From Eupeodes corollae (Eukaryota; Arthropoda; Insecta; Diptera; Syrphidae), in the NCBI RefSeq assembly GCF_945859685.1, contig NC_079147.1, forward strand, positions 308,138,485-308,202,484: DNA of 64,000 nt, read 5' to 3'. Below, in pieces: positions 37,601 to 48,655 of this stretch. The notes beneath the pieces are model-generated. The model had not been told where the DNA came from. It did no database searches and saw only the letters and a list, made by a program, of their open reading frames with translations. A program made the translations under genes and the position numbers. Within the stretch, counting starts at the first letter, position 1; every line of letters starts with the position of its first letter.

Positions 37601-38885
37601 AACGGTGATTTTTTAAGAGCTTGAGAACTTTAAAAAAAAAAACGCATAAAATTTGCAAAATCTCATCGATTCTTTATTTGAAACGTTAGATTGGTCCATG
37701 AAATTTACTTTTTAAAGATAATTTCATTTAAATGTTGCCAATGGCTGCGTCTTAGGTGGTCCATTCGGAAAGTCCAATTTTGGGTAACTTTTTCGAGCAT
37801 TTCGGCCGGAATAGCCCGAATTTCTTCGGAAATGTTGTCTTCCAAAGCTGGAATAGTTGCTGGCTTATTTGTGTAGACTTTAGACTTGACGTAGCCCCAC
37901 AAAAAATATTCTAAAGGCGTCAAATCACATGATCTTGGTGGCCAACTTACCGGTCCATTCCTTGAGATGAATTGTTCTCCGAAGTTTTCCCTCAAAATGG
38001 CCATAGAATCGCGAGATGTGTGGCATCTAGCGCCATCTTGTTCAAACCACAAGTCAACCAAGTTCAGTTCTTCCATTTTTGGCAACAAAAAGTTTGTTAG
38101 CATTGAACGATAGCGATCGCCATTCACCGTAACGTTGCGTCCAACAGCATCTTTGAAAAAATACGGTCCAATGATTCCACCAGCGTACAAACCACACCAA
38201 ACAGTGCATTTTTCGGGATGCATGGGCAGTTCTTGAACGGCTTCTGGTTGCTCTTCACTCCAAATGCGGCAATTTTGCTTATTTACGTAGCCATTCAACC
38301 AGAAATGAGCCTCATCGCTGAACAAAATTTGTCGATAAAAAAGCGGATTTTCTGCCAACTTTTCTAGGGCCCATTCACTGAAAATTCGACGTGCTTCAGT
38401 TCTTGCACGAGCTGTATTTTATACGGTTTTACACCAAGATCTTTGCGTAAAATCTTCCATGTGGTCGAATAACACAAACCCAATTGCTGCGAACGGCGAC
38501 GAATCGACATTTCACGGTCTTCAGCAACACTCTCAGAAACAGACGCAACATTCTCTTCTGTACGCACTGTAAGCATTTGTGGTTGATTTAATGTCCAATA
38601 AAGTAAACTGAGTGCGAAACTTGGTCACAATCGCATTAATTGTTTGCTCACTTGGTCGATTATGTAGCCCGTAAATCGGACGTAAAACGCGAAACACATT
38701 TCGAACCGAACACTGATTTTGGTAATAAAATTCAATAATTTGCAAGCGTTGCTCGTTATTTAGTCTATTCATGATGAAATGTCAAAGCATACTGAGCATC
38801 TTTCTCTTTGACACCATGTCTGAAACCCCGCGTGATCTGTCAAATACTAATGCATGAAAATCCTAACCTCAAAAAAATCACCCTT
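37601..38885 (-). mobile_element. Mariner-like element, 1285 bp, nearly complete
   Basis: Terminal inverted repeats: left AACGGTGATTTTTTAAGAG, right (minus strand) AAGGGTGATTTTTTTGAGG. A TA lies on each side (37599-37600 and 38886-38887), the target duplication of Tc1/mariner. The interrupted host sequence is a family R repeat, and uninterrupted copies elsewhere (for example 47360-47395, reverse orientation) show the empty site. The only gene is the transposase on the minus strand. Similar ends in the 8372-9525 element point to a related family. Confidence 0.9.
37705..38772 (-). pseudogene. Mariner-like transposase, two frameshifts
   Basis: A cut-and-paste transposase read in three frames. 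38772-about 38580 carries the N-terminal helix-turn-helix part (MNRLNNEQRLQIIEFYYQNQ, then RPSEQTINAIVTKF). 38576-38364 carries SIRRRSQQLGLCYSTTWKIL, the second DNA-binding part. 38358-37705 carries the catalytic core: FSDEAHFWLNGYVNKQNC (Asp at about 38315), FEQDGARCHTS (second Asp), WPPRSCDLTPLEYFLWG. In the core, 41 residues separate the second Asp from the Glu of PLEYF; relatives I know have Asp there (DD41D type), so this copy may carry a D-to-E change. One frameshift lies near 38575; a second, with loss of a few codons, lies near 38390. Otherwise the frame is well kept, so the copy is fairly young. Confidence 0.9.
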
Positions 38886-39735
38886 TATATTGTAACGTGA
38901 TATCAAAGAAGTATATTTAAAAAAAAAAAAATCAAAAAAACTGAAGAAAAAAAATTGTCACCTCCAAAATTTTACGACTAAAATACGATTTCATCTCCAA
39001 AACAATTTTGAGCAACGGAGAGTAAAGTTTTTGAAATCTGATAAAATTTTGAGAAAAATCGAATTCACAGTTTTTTTATAAAAAATAAAAATCTAAAAAA
39101 AACATTACTCAAAGTTGTTAAAAATTGAATATGGATTCATATATCTTTTCAAAAAGTTGAAATTTAGGTTTCAAACTTATTGTATCTTATAAAACATATT
39201 GTTTTAAACATTCTGAAAAATGTTGAGAAAAATGGAATTGACTTTTTTTTACAAAAAATAAAAACCTAAAAAGATTTATAAAAGTTGGTAAAAATTGATT
39301 TTCGATTAAAATATCTTTTCGAAACTTTAAGGTATTGGCTTTAATTTACTTTTATCTTTCAAAAAATATTGTTGTCAACATTCAGTAAAATTTTGAAAAA
39401 AATCGAATTGACAGTTTTTTTTTTACAAAAAATAAAACTCTAAAAAAAAACAATACTAAAATTTGGTAAAAATTTACTTTCGACTCAAATAGCTTTTCAA
39501 AAATTAAAAATATTGGCTTCAAACTTTTTTCATTTCACAGAAAATATTGTTTTCGATATTCAGTAATTTTTATATAAAAATCCAACAATCCGTTTTTTCA
39601 TAAAAAATAAAATCTACAAAAATAGTACGCAAATTTGGTAAAAATTGATACTAGTACCAACACATATAGACAAACTTTTAAGCAAGACAAATCGACAGAC
39701 GGGATCGAAAGTTATCAGTGTGAATCTTTTTTTGA

Positions 39736-42700
39736 AGTTGTTTTTGAAAGGCACCAAAACAAATTGGTAAAGTGCAATTTTAATGTCATGTCAGTAAGAA
39801 AATCTTGTCGACCAGTGTTATGGAACTGGTAACTAATCAATTCTCACCACTAACCTTCCATGCAACTTTTCTTTCATTTAAATAGAAATAAGCTTTAGAA
39901 ATAGGATGTTTTCAATTTTCTTTGAATCCTCTGTTTTGTATGTTAATAATTTCCAGGCAATATGTCCTACTCTTTCAAAAAACCCCAAATAACGCATTTC
40001 TTTACTTGAAATATTTAAATTCTTGTTTTTTTCCCCGAACATGCTTTATTTGGATTAGAATTTTGTTTCCCGCACTGCCCCTCAAAAAAAATAAATCATT
40101 GATAGGCTCCAAGAAGATGAGTAAGAAAAAATTGACGTTATGTAATCTATCTCAATTTCAAATCCATAACAACAAAGTGCCTGATGTACCCCCCACATAG
40201 GCATCAGGCGTCAGCTGCAGAAAAAAAAACAGCACACAGAAAATAATGAAAAAGCTGAGTAAAAAAAAAAGATACAAATAGAAAGATACTTCTACTCAAT
40301 TCGTATTTTAGCTACATTATGTATGTGCTTTGTGAAAAAAAAGAACTGAATTTTAATTTGTTGCTTTTGTTGTTGTTGTTGTTTCAGTTCTTTACCACCA
40401 CAAAACCACTATTAATCATGTCAGCATCGCATCTGTGCAGTATATTATTGTGGATGGATAAAGATACAACAAACAAATATACATTTTGTTTTTCTTTTTG
40501 TTGCGCGAATCGTGCTTCGTGCCCCATCAACTAAACTCCCTCCCCTACTCTCTCCTCCGCTGTGCCACTGTCTCTGAATCGCCGCAGCGCCGCTGAAAGA
40601 CAGACACCTAGTCAGACAGAAAATCTTAACAAAAATCTGTATCTAACCCGCTGCTGTCGAAGTGACTAATTGTGGGAAAATACAAAAAATAAAGAATAAT
40701 CTCGAAGTCGGCGTCGTCGTCGGTCGTAGCAACAAATTGTATTTGGCAACAAAGGTCACAAAGTGTTTTAAAACTTTTAACCAGGAAAAATGTATTTCGC
40801 TTGCTAACAATGGCTACTGTTACTAGGCGCTGATACCAATCCAATCCATTGCCATTCCAAGCTAATTCGATGACGTTGTATCTACGCGTATTAATCGCAA
40901 CTCAATGAGTGAATTGCTCGTGTAATGATTCATCCGATCGAATTGTTTGAATGCGTTAATTTGGATTTGTAATTCAACTACAAAAATAATGATTATTTAT
41001 TTTTACACTTTACCAGAACAATGATGAAATTATTGTAATTTGGTTCGTTTGATTACATTGGAAACAGTTGTCAAATTATTTGTCTGCTTTTACTCCAAAG
41101 TTAATCACCTATTGTTATCAAGATGTTAAACAGAATTAAATTAAATGTTTAATATTTGTTTCTTCATGAGTCATTGGGGCTTGGAATTGTTTTTTAGATT
41201 TCAATGCTCCACCAAAAACAAATAAGACTTTCGTAAGAGAGCTTTAAGGCAAAATAAGATAAGTTTTAGTATAAACTGTTTATTTGTATTTATATTTTTT
41301 CCAGATATTTCAGTTTTTTTCTTCGAGCACGTTATTTTTTTAAATTTCACATGAAAAGCAAAGCAGCAGTGGAAGTCTTAAAAAGACGTTATGACAAAGC
41401 TTTAAACTTGTTGCTATGCGAGCGAGCGTTACGATTACGAGTGAGTTTTTGTTTTGTAACGTCACGATGTATCTTTTGTATGTTGTGGGTATTTGTTGTT
41501 GGACTCGGAAGTATGTTAAATTGTTGAGGTCACTGTACATTGTGCAATGAATAGAAATTGTTTTTGTTCGAGACAAGACTCTATCAGTTCTGTCTTAAGA
41601 GTGGCGCCAAAAATAACATCAACAACAACTCTGAAGAGATACTCGTACCTACCAGACCCGCATTTCTGAGATTCACAGCAGCCATCATATCGCAGCGTAA
41701 TGTGTCAACTTTGAAAAACATGTGCTTTTGGTTTTGGTTGGATTTGGAAGAACGTGAACGTGCCTCCAATCATATACAGCAAGTTTTTTTCGAGATAGCT
41801 CCTCTGTCGTTATCTCTGTCTCGTGAGATAGGAGGAATATATTTCAACAAATATATTATAGTATTTACTTTTCCTTGGAGTTAAATTTTTATTATTTGTT
41901 GTTAATTTTTTTTCTGTTCTTCTATAATTTGGATTGAAGGTTAACAGATGAAGCTGGCCTTTTTTTTTGTGTTGTCGAATAAAAAGATCGAAAACATAAA
42001 TATTATTTAAGTGTGAAAACATAGATTAGCTTAGCAATTTTAGTGTTTTTTTTTTTCTTTTTGTTGGGCATCATTTGTGTGTGCTCAAGTTTTGTTTATT
42101 ATTTATTGTAACTTTGGTTACTCAAGTGATGGTCTGTAGGTATATTTTAGAAATTATTGTAAAAAATAAAACAAACATTAATTTGTCACTTAGTGATAAA
42201 TTGTTATTTTTTATTTAACACTCATATATTTTTTGGTACATATTAATTATCTTCATGGGGTAATTTATGTTGGTGTTAAGAGATTTATTTTTTACAACAC
42301 TATTTTAGTTTTTTTTTACTGTGGGAAATGGTATTTTGAACAGATGGCTGACATCGACTTGAAACTATAACTATAAATGAAATATTTATTTTTCATTTTT
42401 ATTGAAATTTTATTTATATGATGATATTTGGACACATAAATTGATCCAAATGTGATGTATTTATTAATTTTAGAGAAAACATTTTACTCTTATTTTGAAA
42501 ATAATATTTTTTTTAAGAATTGAGAAGTTTTGAATTTGAATCTGGCTTATCATTTTTGTATTACAGTAATTTCTTAAGATGTGCCTTTTTAGACATGTTT
42601 TAAGAAACCAAGATGTTTTTGAAAAGAAGTTAAAGCAGTTTTTAACAATTCAGAAATTGGATGATGATGTTTCAAAGTAAAAATCATTTAAATATCTCAC

Positions 42701-42769
42701 TTATTTTTTGGAAATAGATATTAGTTATAAGTCCTCATTTGAATCCTTATAAAAGAGAATCATTCGAGT
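39736..42769. other. Host-like DNA, no gene recognised
   Basis: 40480-40900 and 41340-41830 are GC-richer than their surroundings and hold CT-rich and GTT/GTC simple tracts. They look like unique host DNA, perhaps near a gene. The longest frame (41558-41884) has no known motif and overlaps an equally long frame on the other strand. The remainder is AT-rich and featureless. Confidence 0.35.
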
Positions 42770-43242
42770 AAATGCTTTCGTGTTTAGGAAAAATACGTTT
42801 TGCAATCAACTTCTCATATAGGAAGTTATTGTAATCGGGCCGTTTTCTTGAATTGAATGTTTTGAGATTTTTTTTACTTTTTAGGATTCCTGCAATTTTA
42901 ATAAAAGATTTTTAGAAAGGTGGATGTATGTGCGTGGGTACGTAGATTCGTACATTCTCGTCGTCCATATCTCAAGAACCAATAGTTAGTATAGTATGTA
43001 ATACATTTTGTCTTACAGATAATATCACCCCAATTATCTCAAACCTTAAAAACCACAGTGACAGTAACATTTTTATTATAAATATAATGGGACGTGACGT
43101 GATACCAATTTACAATAATCTTGGATAAATATAAATTAGCATTTTTTTTAATAAAGCTGAAACAAAATATTTGTCACCTCGAATATTTTACAAATATTAA
43201 TATGAAATGTTGGAGGCACCAAAATAATTGTATTTTTTTATT

Positions 43243-44385
43243 ATTATAAGCGAACACTCAAAGGGATATATTACCCTTATTAAATAGACACAGTGCGAGC
43301 ACTAGGAAAGGGAGAGAGGGGTTGAAAGGAGATGTCGGTTCACATTGGTTTTGAATTCCTAAATATTGCAATAGGTGGGAAGGACAGAGTGTGGCAAGGC
43401 ATTCCACATTCGCATAGTACGGCTAAAGAACGAATCTCTGTACTTGACAGTACGACGGAAGTTGGGCTAGAGGTTATATTGATGAGCATTCCTAGAAGCG
43501 CGAGTATTACGATCGAACTGTTTAAGGGGAGGAATGCACCTGGCTATTTCTCTAGAGCATAAACCATTGAACTAACAGTAAAAGAGGGTGAAACAAGAAA
43601 CATTTCGACGATGTTCAAGTGACGTAAATGATCTTATGATGGTAATATCACCAATCAATCTAAATGCTCTACGTTCAATACTATCCAAGAGGCTTAAGTA
43701 AGTTGGAGGAGCACCAGCCAAGATATGGGAGTTATACTCAAGCTTTGGACGTATATAAGTCTTGTAAATAACAGCCAAATCAGAGGGGGGGAAAACTTCT
43801 TCCATCGCCTTAGAAAACCCAAACATCCACAAAAGGTGGTTGGTGATACACATACCGAAAATATCGAGATGTTCAGATTCAGTGCCATTTATGGCGAAAT
43901 GGCAGGTCTGTATATTTCGCTTTAACCCTACAAGACAGCATTGCATTAAATTAGACCTGGTTTCTTATTCCCCATTGTACAATGCTGTTTAGGTCGGAAT
44001 TTAATTAGCTTATCATATTTTGTCGTTGCAGTTCCACATCTGAAGAAGAGGGGTGTGAATCTGAAAACGAATATGACAAACTAAGAGTACTATCGTCAGC
44101 GGAACAATGTATTGGATTAGATGTTGCAGACAGGAGATCATTAATAAAAATGAGAAAGAGTGTTGGAGATGGAACAGAGCTCTGGGGCACACCACCATTT
44201 ATTTTGTGGTTTTCAGACTTAAATCCATCCAATACAACTTGTTTTGAACGATTCGAAAGGTAATTACTAATCCAATGAAGGAGGGATTCATGAAAACCAA
44301 AGCACGCATTTTCGATAAGAGAGCCTGATGCGAAACCCTATCAAATGCTTTGAGAAACATCGAAGTAACCGTTATACAAAAAAAT
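43243..44385 (-). pseudogene. Jockey-superfamily LINE fragment (family K copy 6)
   Basis: Minus-strand pieces: KAFDRVSHQALLSKMRA (motif A, near 44350-44300), INGGVPQSSVPSPTLFLIFI (44205-44146), CSADDSTLSLSYSFSD (the FADD block with Phe changed to Ser, near 44100) and SSDVELQRQNMIS (near 44040). The 124-codon frame 43946-43572 has DIFGMCITNHLLW, VIYKTYIRPKLEYNSHILAG and SIERRAFRLIGD. The tail is near 43500-43260. 5'-truncated; several frameshifts. Confidence 0.8.
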
Positions 44386-44409
44386 GAAATCAAAAAAATA
44401 ATACTTATA

Positions 44410-45407
44410 GGCTTTTCACACCTAGTCCAAAACCCGGTTTTCGCGAAATTATTGGGTTTTCGCCGAAAACCTACATACATCGAAAGCTCAAATTTTCCTA
44501 TACATTTTTGGTAAACCACAAGTTTTAAATAAAACCTCCCGAAAACTGGTAGAAAATCAAAGTTTAACTAAACAAACAAACCTTTCAAAACACTCAGCGC
44601 TCTAATTATTGTTAACAAAACAGCTGATGGCTGTTGTCAAAACAAATAAATATTTCATTTTTAAATAAATTTGGTCGTGGTATATAATATTATTTATACA
44701 AGGTCCTTACAAAATAAGAATTATTGCTTTTTTTATTTACAGAATATGGAAGAGAAAAAAAAAGAAACTTTGGGAGAGCTGCGTGGCAACAACAAAACGT
44801 CGAGACTATTTGCCGCACTGGCGGTTCTTTTATGATCCTCCAAAGTTTGAAACGGTCTTTCTTAAGCGAGGAACTGGAATTCACTATGGCTACTGGATTG
44901 ACGACCTCAAGGACGAGAAAGACTTGCTCATACTTCGAAATAATGTTTCCAAGGGATGCGTCTTCGAATTCGTCGCCACAAATATCTTCGACACTTTCGC
45001 TTACTACCTGGAAAAAGACTTTCCGGTAACTTCTTCAATTAAAAGGGTTTGGGAGATATGAGAAAGGCGCGGATAAGTTCATTTGTGGTGGGGAATAAGT
45101 ATGAAAGAAAATCTCTGGTGGAGGCTTTGTCACAGAGGGCTAAGAAAATTTTGCGCTAAAACATTCCTCAATGTAGGAATCGTTGTTTCAGTAAATAAAA
45201 CCACAACAGTGGGCTTTCGCCCCTTGGTGGACAGCAATGCCAACATCAAGAAGATCCTCAGTCTTTTAGACAAGCCACAAATTTGTTCATCAAAACAAAA
45301 TTTGACAGTCAGTGTTTAAATTTAAATGTCAAATGAAAACGTGTAAGTTTGGTGTGAACTATTTACTTTTTGACGAAAAACCGGTTTTGGGTTTGGTGTG
45401 AAAAGGC
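44410..45407. mobile_element. Non-autonomous TIR element carrying a host gene fragment
   Basis: Left end GGCTTTTCACACC, then TAGTCCAAAACCCGGTTTTC. Right end on the minus strand GCCTTTTCACACC, then AAACCCAAAACCGGTTTTTC. The inverted repeats stretch over about 35-40 bp with a few mismatches. TATA lies on both sides (44406-44409, 45408-45411), so the target duplication is TATA or TA. Subterminal copies of GTTTGGTGTGAA occur at 45347-45358 and 45391-45402, and GGTTTTCGC words repeat near the left end, as in transposase-binding regions. No transposase is encoded. The only coding-like content is an HPF1-like fragment. The flanks join as one family R monomer. Superfamily is not settled. Confidence 0.75.
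44743..45290 (+). pseudogene. HPF1-like (histone PARylation factor) fragment, broken
   Basis: Pieces: HWRFFYDPPKFETVF (from about 44819), GTGIHYGYWIDDLKDEKDLL (from 44870), NNVSKGCVFEFVATNIFDTF (about 44942-45000), then in a second frame KYERKSLVEALSQRAKKIL (about 45097-45155). Back in the first frame comes GIVVSVNKTTTVGFRPL, then VDSNANIKKILSLLDK (45176-45275). This order fits the central part of HPF1, the partner that completes the PARP1 active site for serine ADP-ribosylation. The C-terminal part, where HPF1 carries its catalytic Glu (Glu284 in human), is missing. A pyrimidine-rich tract and ATTTACAG precede the fragment (AG at 44741-44742), resembling a splice acceptor and suggesting capture of genomic DNA with an intron. 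The frame breaks after about 45058. Identification is by motif memory, not search. Confidence 0.65.
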
Positions 45408-45910
45408 TATAAAAGTAAGAAAAAGTTGATTTTAATCTAAGAATTAAAGACATTGTCTTCAAGCTAATTTTATCTCATTGAAAATGTTTTTTTTTTAAAT
45501 TGAGTACAATTGTTTTTATAGAAATATGAATCCCAAAACTGGTACAAACTGATGTTCGATTCGAATATTTTAAGAATAGAATTGGCTTCGAAATTTTTTG
45601 CTGTTAATGTAGGATAACTTTTTTTTGAAAAATCCAAAGTTTTTATAAGAAATAAGAACTTTAAAAAAATGCTGCTAATATTAATTACATTTTCTTAGAA
45701 AAATAACGTTGATAACTTCTTTAACAAAACACGATATCTTACAAAAACAACAAAAAACTGAGAAGATGTGCTTTTCGACTCAAGTATAATAAAGAAAAAA
45801 GACTACCAACTTTTTGATCTCACAAAAATTAGTGTCATTAGTATTTTGTTAAGGTTTTCGATAGATCGACAGACGGGCGCGGATGGGAAGTTATCAGTGT
45901 GGGTCCCATA

Positions 45911-46552
45911 TTTTTTTTAGTAAGTTAACATATTTTCAACATCATTTTTTTAAATATACAGATGTATTTAAAAAATGTTTCGGTGGAAACAAATCAACAA
46001 ATTTGTTGCAAGAACAAAAAATACGTTTAATCCTTTCTGCTTTTAAGAACTGTTCAAACACAAATAGTTCAAAGTATCTCTAAGATTTATGGATGACAGT
46101 AAAAAATTTACAATTTCTGAAAGTGTTTCGAACATTTTATGAAATATTACAATTAATGGAATTGAATATTGAAAAAAATGAGTTACTGTTTTGGAAAATC
46201 ATGCAGAGTTCAAATCGAAAAACCTTATACAAGATAAATGGTATAAGGTGTACTAAAAGTCTAAAGTGTAAAGTGAGTAGGTTGCTTTAAGACAAGAAAA
46301 AAAATGTTCAGAAGGGGAGAGTCTATTTCCCTACCGATTTTCTAAAGAATGAACAAAGCAGACGATTTTAAATTTTAACAGGTAATATCTCAATAACATG
46401 GCTTCCAGGCAATTTTGGACCCGAATTTGAATTAAAGTCATCAAAATCTATCTGTATATTCTTATATCTCAGAAACAGCTTTAAAAAAAATTACACGTGA
46501 TGTTAAGGGTACAAAAGGATATAAATATTTAATTCATATTTTGATTTCAAAA
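45911..46552. other. AT-rich DNA, nothing recognised
   Basis: Lies between two family R copies in opposite orientation. The 65- and 66-codon frames here are Lys/Phe/Leu-rich and show no motif. Confidence 0.35.
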
Positions 46553-47520
46553 AAGAGGCTGGGGTGCGACCCTCACTGATAACTTAACATTCCGTCTGTC
46601 GATTTGTTTTTCTTTAAAGTTTGTAGGTTTTCGTGTTTTTAAAAATTTCAAAACTAGTTTTGTTAACGAGATTTTAAGTCGAAAACCAATTTTTGTCAAT
46701 TTTAATAGCATTTCTTAAAAGCTTTAATTTCTTATGTAAACAAATACACATTGATATACAATGATATGAATTTGAGAGATATCGAGAACCAAACACCAAT
46801 TTTTACCAAATTTGCGTACTATTTTTTGTGGAATTTATTTTTTATGAAAAAACGGACTGTTGGATTTTTATAAAAAATAAAAACAAAAAAAGGAAGACAA
46901 TATTTTCTGTAAGTAATAAATAAGTTTTGAAGCCGATATTTTTAACTTTTGAAAATATATTTGAGTCGAAATCAATGTTTACCTAATTTTAGTAATGCCT
47001 TTTTTGGGTTTTTATTTTTGTAACAAAACTGTCAATTCGATTTTTCTCAAAATCTTTTCGAATGTTGATAAAAATATTTTTTAAAAATAAAATCAGTCTA
47101 AAGCCAATATTTGAAAGTCTTGAAAAGATATTTTAGTCGAAATTCAATATTGTTATTATTTTTTGTTAATTTCGATTTAACTTAAAATTTTACTAAGTGT
47201 CAAAAACTGCATTCTTCGTTGGAACAAAATATTTTGGAGATAAAATCATATTTTGTTCATAAAATTTTCGAGGTGACAAATATTTGTTTTCACTTGTTCG
47301 ATTTATAAAAACCAAAAACATTAATTGGAATGTTTTCCAAAAATATATTTATGTGGTATTGCGTTCCAATATATGATATAAAATTTAATTCAAGTCTCTA
47401 TCGATTTTGGTTCGTGAAATATTGAAGGTTAACCAAAATTTTCAATTTTTTTTTTTTGAGATTTCCAGAACGAATAAGAAATTTTCTTTTTATCTAATTT
47501 TCAATAAGATGACAGCTGAA
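46553..47520 (-). repeat. Family R repeat, inverted copy
   Basis: Reverse orientation: the conserved end is at the left (AGAGGCTGGGGTGCGACCCT and CACTGATAACTTAACATTCC, 46553-46598). Monomers with TGTCAATTCGATTTTTCTCA near 47028-47047 follow, then the upstream part with AATTTAATTCAAGTCTCTAT near 47382. It shows the undisturbed sequence at the position where the mariner-like element entered the 37345-39735 copy. Confidence 0.7.
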
Positions 47521-47929
47521 ATCGTTTGATCTTATGGACATATAAACTGATACACTGAATCTGTATTTTCGAAACACTAATTTAATTATTTATAGAATTT
47601 GCATTTGAACAAAACAAAGAGTGTTAAAAAAAAAACATTAATACGTCACAATGTCCGAGTATAAATCTGGTATTTTTTTCGAAATTTAATTGTTTTTTAT
47701 CCGATGTCATTATTTTTGAATAGAATCGATTTTGAAAATTAACATACAAATAAACGTCTTAAAACTTAAGAATTTTATTTTTATTTCATTCAATTCTCTT
47801 TTATTTATTTTTTTTTCCATTTACTTGACTTGCAATCAAAGTTATTTTTTATCTATCTGGTTCTTCAGATTAAAAGTGTTGATATTTCTCAAACTAAATG
47901 CATTTCTAACTTAACTTAAAATCATTGAT
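47521..47929. other. AT-rich DNA, nothing recognised
   Basis: Low-complexity AT-rich DNA between a family R copy and a LINE fragment. The Phe/Leu-rich frame at 47732-47914 is a chance product of T-rich DNA. Confidence 0.35.
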
Positions 47930-48655
47930 GGGGATTAAAAAACCGCATGGAATTTAATGCTTCGAAAACGCAATGCTGTCTTGTATCGTTAGGGCGAGAT
48001 ACACCCCCTTGCCATTATTCATGGCTAGTGCTTGCATCGAGAAGACTGAACATTTAAAAATTCTAAGTATGTGTATCACCAACCACCTTTTGTGGAACGA
48101 TCACATACGCGATTTCGCCAAAAAAGGCCTTAAGATGTTTGGGTTTTCTAGGGCGTTGGGTTTTCTCCCCCTTTGATCTGGCTGTTATCTACAAAACTTA
48201 AGTCCAAAGCTTGAGTATAACTCCCATATCTGGGCTGGTGCAACAGCAACGTAGAGCATTTAAATTAATCGGTGATAACAGCATTATAGGATCATTTACG
48301 TCACTTGAACACCACCGTCGTTAACGATTTATGCTCAAAAGAAATAGCCAGCTGCATTCCTCCCCTTAAACAGTTCAAACGTAAAACCCGAGCTTCTAGG
48401 AATGCTCATCAGTATACCCTCGTTGGGCTCGTTCGGTCTTACTGACAAGTATAGAGATTCGTTCTTTAGTCGTACTACCGAATGTGGGATGCCTTACCAC
48501 ACCCTGTTTTTTCCAGCCATTGTAATATTCAGGAATTCAAAACCAATGTGCACTAACACCTACTTTCAACCTCTCTCTTCTCTTCCTAGTGATCACACTG
48601 TGTCCTTACATAATAAGGGTAGTAATATCCCCTTAAGTGTGCGCTTAATATACAA
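47930..48655 (+). pseudogene. Jockey-superfamily LINE, 3' fragment (family K copy 7)
   Basis: Pieces: MEFNASKTQCCLVSL-like words near 47950, EHLKILSMCITNHLLWNDHI (about 48045-48105), GLKMFGFSRALGF, then KLEYNSHIWAG near 48207. Remnants of 'SLEHHRR', PPLKQFKRKTRASRNAHQYT (about 48358-48418), KYRDSFFSR and the tail LSVRLIYKQ follow. 5'-truncated and internally deleted (the CITNH region joins the LEYNSH region with a short gap). Stops throughout. Confidence 0.75.

Larger units (their letters stand above)
37345..39735 (+). repeat. Family R repeat split by a mariner-like element
   Basis: The upstream part (37345-37600) contains CCCATAGAAAGTTATTG, GACATTTGTCGACGTTTCAA and a TG run. It resumes after the insertion at 38888 and passes into four monomers anchored near 39047, 39221, 39391 and 39567 (spacing 174, 170, 176 bp). 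It ends at AATCGACAGACGGGATCGAA / AGTTATCAGTGTGAATC (39689-39727). It is the best copy for defining the monomer period. Non-coding. Confidence 0.75.
42770..45910 (+). repeat. Family R repeat split by a LINE and a TIR element
   Basis: The upstream part is at 42770-43200 (AGGAAGTTATTGTAATCGGG, AAAAGATTTTTAGAAAGGTG, ATTTGTCACCTCGAATATTT). Monomers resume after two insertions, at 45411-45880 (TTCAAGCTAATTTTATCTCA). The copy ends at GATCGACAGACGGGCGCGGA / TGGGAAGTTATCAGTGTGGG (45865-45904). Insertions are family K LINE copy 6 (43243-44385) and the TIR element at 44410-45407. Confidence 0.7.

Noticed and set aside
41558..41884. 108-codon frame as a host gene
   Set aside because: An equally open frame exists on the opposite strand and no motif is recognised; consistent with chance in GC-richer DNA.
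44199..44519. 106-codon minus-strand frame as one gene
   Set aside because: It runs across the border between a TIR element end and a LINE fragment; only its C-terminal half (KAFDRV onward) is protein-derived.
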